DNA from: Prosthecobacter sp.
Lineage (GTDB): Bacteria; Verrucomicrobiota; Verrucomicrobiia; Verrucomicrobiales; Verrucomicrobiaceae
Assembly (NCBI GenBank): GCA_025869455.1
Contig: JAOZVT010000598.1
Location: forward strand, 1-9,434
Direction: 5' to 3'
DNA length: 9,434 nucleotides
This document shows, one piece after another, positions 7,773-9,434 of the stretch. The first letter of the stretch is position 1, and each line of letters starts with the position of its first letter. Position numbers and translations under genes: made by a program. Under the pieces are notes generated by a model, which saw only the letters and a program-made list of their open reading frames with translations, had not been told where the DNA came from and did not search any database.

Positions 7773-8824
7773 ACTTGAACAATTTCGAGGGTTAAGCCTT
7801 GTAACTCAGCATACGCTTTCGAGCCATATTTACCTTTGAAGGTTCTCTTGTCCGCATCAACGTCGGCACCCCTGGCAACATCAACTGCCTGAGATACCGA
7901 GGACTTGAAGAGTAGTGGTTGCTCAACAGGTCCTCTGGCGAAGTTCCCGAGACGTCGATTGCGCATATCCTCGATGACGCGGTTGTGTAAGTTGTTGCCC
8001 TGAACTTTGGTCGCAACAATTCCAAGCGGTGGAATTGAGATGCCTGACGCTTTTGCCAATCTTTCGACATTTTCGACGATCTGATAAATGCCCCATGTCG
8101 AAAGCACATCAGGAATGGTCGGAATGATGTAACCCGTCGAAATGCGAAGGCCATTTTGTGTGACGACTCCCAAACTCGGTGGGCAATCGATGATAATATA
8201 GTCGTATGCACCCAAAACTGGCTCGATTGCATTCTTCAGAATTTCGATTGGCCTCTCTGCGCCAAAGTTGTGCAGTGCAATAGTTGGCACCTGATCTTGG
8301 ATCGAAATCAGTTGGATGCTAGAAGGCAACAGATCGAGTTTAGCGATTCCATCATTAATTGTTGAAACCTGTCTGGCGATCGCCTTTTCAATATCAAACT
8401 TTGGCGGCAGGTGAGGACTCAGTTTGTCCAAAAAAAGCTGTGCAATCGTGCGGCCGTCTTTGTCCATCTCTTCCCATTTCGCCTCTTTGATCAGTGTCAC
8501 AGTAGCATTCGTCTGTGGATCCAAATCTATGACCAAGACGCGCTTCTTGTGTTCTTGCGCCAGAATCTCGGCCACTCCAACGGCTGTTGTAGTTTTGCCA
8601 ACCCCTCCCTTTAGATTGATGAAGCTCAAAATATGAGTGCCTTCGCCTTTTCGCTGCCGCAACCATGAATCGATAACCTCCTTGTTCCACACAGGACCAC
8701 TCTCTAGGTTTTGGATCGCCTTCGGGAAATCATCGTATCGACGACGCCAATTGCTCACGACTTGTTTAGTTACCCCCGCGAGAGAGGCGATTTCTGCAAT
8801 TCCGACTAGGTTATCAGCATTCAT
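7754..8824 (-). CDS. ParA-family ATPase with N-terminal helix-turn-helix
   Basis: The 356-residue product joins an N-terminal DNA-binding region to a ParA/MinD-type ATPase. Residues 7-36 (GIAEIASLAGVTK, then VVSNWRRR) form a helix-turn-helix of the MerR/Xre-like kind, and a second helix follows (48-58). The ATPase has the deviant Walker A KGGVGKTTT (72-80, signature Lys72), Walker A' VIDLDPQTNAT (98-108), and Walker B YIIIDCPPSLG (209-219). Length and layout resemble type Ia plasmid ParA proteins (P1/F type), which bind nucleoid DNA in the ATP form and repress their own promoter through the N-terminal domain. In a chromosome such a gene usually belongs to an integrated element or an uncharacterised positioning system. 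It overlaps the downstream 131-residue gene; no canonical ParB, relaxase, replicase or integrase is in the window. GC is visibly lower than in carB, suggesting transfer. The start at 8824 follows a good promoter almost without a leader. Confidence 0.9.
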   Translation of the reverse strand: MNADNLVGIAEIASLAGVTKQVVSNWRRRYDDFPKAIQNLESGPVWNKEVIDSWLRQRKGEGTHILSFINLKGGVGKTTTAVGVAEILAQEHKKRVLVIDLDPQTNATVTLIKEAKWEEMDKDGRTIAQLFLDKLSPHLPPKFDIEKAIARQVSTINDGIAKLDLLPSSIQLISIQDQVPTIALHNFGAERPIEILKNAIEPVLGAYDYIIIDCPPSLGVVTQNGLRISTGYIIPTIPDVLSTWGIYQIVENVERLAKASGISIPPLGIVATKVQGNNLHNRVIEDMRNRRLGNFARGPVEQPLLFKSSVSQAVDVARGADVDADKRTFKGKYGSKAYAELQGLTLEIVQVCEKKN

Positions 8825-8832
8825 AGGACAAC

Positions 8833-8861
8833 AGAATAGCCGAATTTGTTAACTTTGTAAA
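8833..8861 (-). promoter_or_regulatory. Sigma70-like promoter of the ParA operon
   Basis: On the minus strand, TTTACA (8861-8856) and TATTCT (8838-8833) are separated by exactly 17 bases. Each hexamer is one or two mismatches from consensus. Only 8 bases lie between the -10 element and the ATG at 8824, so the transcript would have a leader of about 0-2 bases. There is no Shine-Dalgarno sequence, which fits leaderless translation. Confidence 0.7.
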
Positions 8862-8927
8862 CAAAGCGTTTATTTAAGTTTGAATCGGCGCGGTTTGTTA
8901 AATTCGTTTTGGTTTATGTGCGTAAAC
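8841..8927. repeat. Cluster of repeated half-sites upstream of parA
   Basis: This AT-rich stretch has TTTGTTAA twice in the same direction (8845-8852, 8894-8901), CGAATTT at 8841-8847 mirrored by AAATTCG at 8900-8906, TAAAC at 8858-8862 and 8923-8927, and GTTTA at 8868-8872 and 8912-8916. Such arrays are typical of operator or centromere-like sites of partition cassettes, but AT richness raises the chance of coincidence. Confidence 0.4.
8853..8866. promoter_or_regulatory. Palindromic operator candidate over the parA -35 element
   Basis: CTTTGT and ACAAAG form a perfect inverted repeat with a two-base AA centre, covering the whole -35 hexamer of the ParA promoter. This is the expected place for a repressor site, and the ParA N-terminal helix-turn-helix is the obvious candidate to bind it, as in type Ia partition operons. 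The binding itself is inference. Confidence 0.55.
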
Positions 8928-9150
8928 GAGGGCGTTAGGGGAAGTTGCATAATGCCAGAGCCGGATTCGAAGCGAAGGAGGCCATTCAGCAATCGAATCG
9001 GCGCAAGTTACAAGCTACAGGAATACCCTCAGCAGGCCCAGGCGGAGGCCGAGGAGTGCTTGGGATTCGCAGGCGTGCTCAGAACTGTCCGGTGGAGTTT
9101 ATCCGCCTCGCAGGGCGTGGACATTCCTCGCCTTAGTTTTGCATCAAGTT
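8928..9150. other. Noncoding stretch between ParA module and isomerase
   Basis: About 220 bases without a believable gene: frames here overlap each other, have no family resemblance, and run antisense into the isomerase gene. No tRNA was recognised. A 10-base sequence, GAATCGGCGC, at 8995-9004 also occurs at 8882-8891. GC rises again to the right of about 9020, suggesting that the border of the lower-GC module lies within this stretch. It may be intergenic repeat sequence or the scar of an insertion. Confidence 0.4.
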
Positions 9151-9174
9151 GCTCAAAGGCCATGGCCTTTGAGC
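9151..9174. repeat. Perfect 24-base palindrome
   Basis: GCTCAAAGGCCA is followed directly by its exact reverse complement, with no spacer; the centre is CCATGG. The four bases GAGC are then repeated, so that GTTGCTC on the left (9148-9154) also pairs with GAGCAAC on the right. It begins 10 bases past the isomerase stop codon. Neither strand has a T run after it, so it is not a standard intrinsic terminator. It could be a protein-binding site, an element end or a dispersed intergenic repeat. Confidence 0.7.
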
Positions 9175-9183
9175 GAGCAACAC

Positions 9184-9434
9184 TCACACCAGTGCTTCTC
9201 GGCAATACTGCACGCACTTGGCCACTTCCTTCACGGCGTTAGAGCCTTCGGGGATTTTGTATTCTAGCTCCACCTCGGCGGGGAAGGTCCATTTCTCTTG
9301 GCGCATCAACTGCAGCACTTCCTTGATGGGTGTTTGGCCTTGCCCCCAAGTCACGTTGCCGCCGTCGGCGGTGCGGTCCTTCAGGTGCAGGCTGACGATG
9401 CGGTCGTGATACTTTTCGAGCACGGGGATCGGTG
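9184..9434 (-). CDS. Sugar phosphate isomerase/epimerase, C-terminal part (5' end outside window)
   Basis: The last 83 residues of a protein that continues beyond the right edge are visible; a GTG at 9423 is an internal Val codon, not the start. The sequence has RIVSLHLKDR with the His-x-Lys pair typical of the TIM-barrel sugar isomerase family (AP endonuclease 2-like, PF01261), then GNVTWGQGQTPIKEVL, and AEVELEY with a Glu in the place of a metal ligand, ending in a helix with two Cys (KCVQYCREALV). Members interconvert keto and aldo sugars or epimerise them, using a divalent metal. The substrate cannot be told from this fragment. GC content is back to the level of carB, so it probably belongs to the core chromosome on the far side of the ParA module. 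Confidence 0.85.
   Translation of the reverse strand, partial: PIPVLEKYHDRIVSLHLKDRTADGGNVTWGQGQTPIKEVLQLMRQEKWTFPAEVELEYKIPEGSNAVKEVAKCVQYCREALV

Noticed and set aside
7377..9183. CRISPR array, tRNA-based attachment site or transposase in the ParA module
   Set aside because: No spaced repeat array, tRNA, integrase or transposase, and no matching repeats at the two module borders could be found by eye.
8880..9242. 120-codon frame starting with TTG, and 63-codon frame at 8945-9136
   Set aside because: No family resemblance, a start in promoter-like DNA, overlap with the antisense end of the isomerase gene, and odd residue composition.

Overview
The window looks like a chromosomal segment of a verrucomicrobial bacterium (Prosthecobacter/Verrucomicrobium-like). 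The reasons are the GC-rich housekeeping genes, the lack of Shine-Dalgarno sequences before most starts, the SGNH and sugar-isomerase gene types, and above all a perfect TGTTC-N4-GAACA box before recA, the LexA-site form described for Verrucomicrobia. The phylum assignment is inference from gene content, not a database result.

Left part (1-2538): a membrane O-antigen ligase/polymerase-like gene runs leftward off the window edge. Divergent from it is recA, with a consensus SOS box 19 bases before its start codon. recA ends in an intergenic stretch with one weak hairpin and one strong bidirectional terminator, which it shares with the convergent next gene.

Middle part (2539-7374): a secreted SGNH/GDSL-type esterase (minus strand) is separated by a 408-base divergent intergenic region from carB, the large subunit of carbamoyl-phosphate synthetase. 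CarB is complete and has both ATP-grasp halves, but carries an extra stretch of about 20-25 residues in its oligomerisation domain. This lies inside a roughly 200-base patch of clearly lower GC.

Right part (7377-9434): a lower-GC module begins two bases after the carB stop. It holds a ParA-family ATPase with an N-terminal helix-turn-helix (as in type Ia plasmid ParA) and an overlapping 131-residue partner of unknown function. In front of parA are a good sigma70-like promoter that would give an almost leaderless mRNA, a palindrome over its -35 element, and several repeated half-sites. This resembles an autoregulated partition-type cassette stranded in the chromosome without a recognisable ParB. 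Beyond it lies a noncoding stretch of roughly 220 bases, a perfect 24-base palindrome, and the 3' end of a sugar phosphate isomerase/epimerase gene that runs off the right edge.

The most promising region for something undescribed is the ParA/131-residue module with its upstream sites. The SOS box and the carB patch are the next most useful observations.
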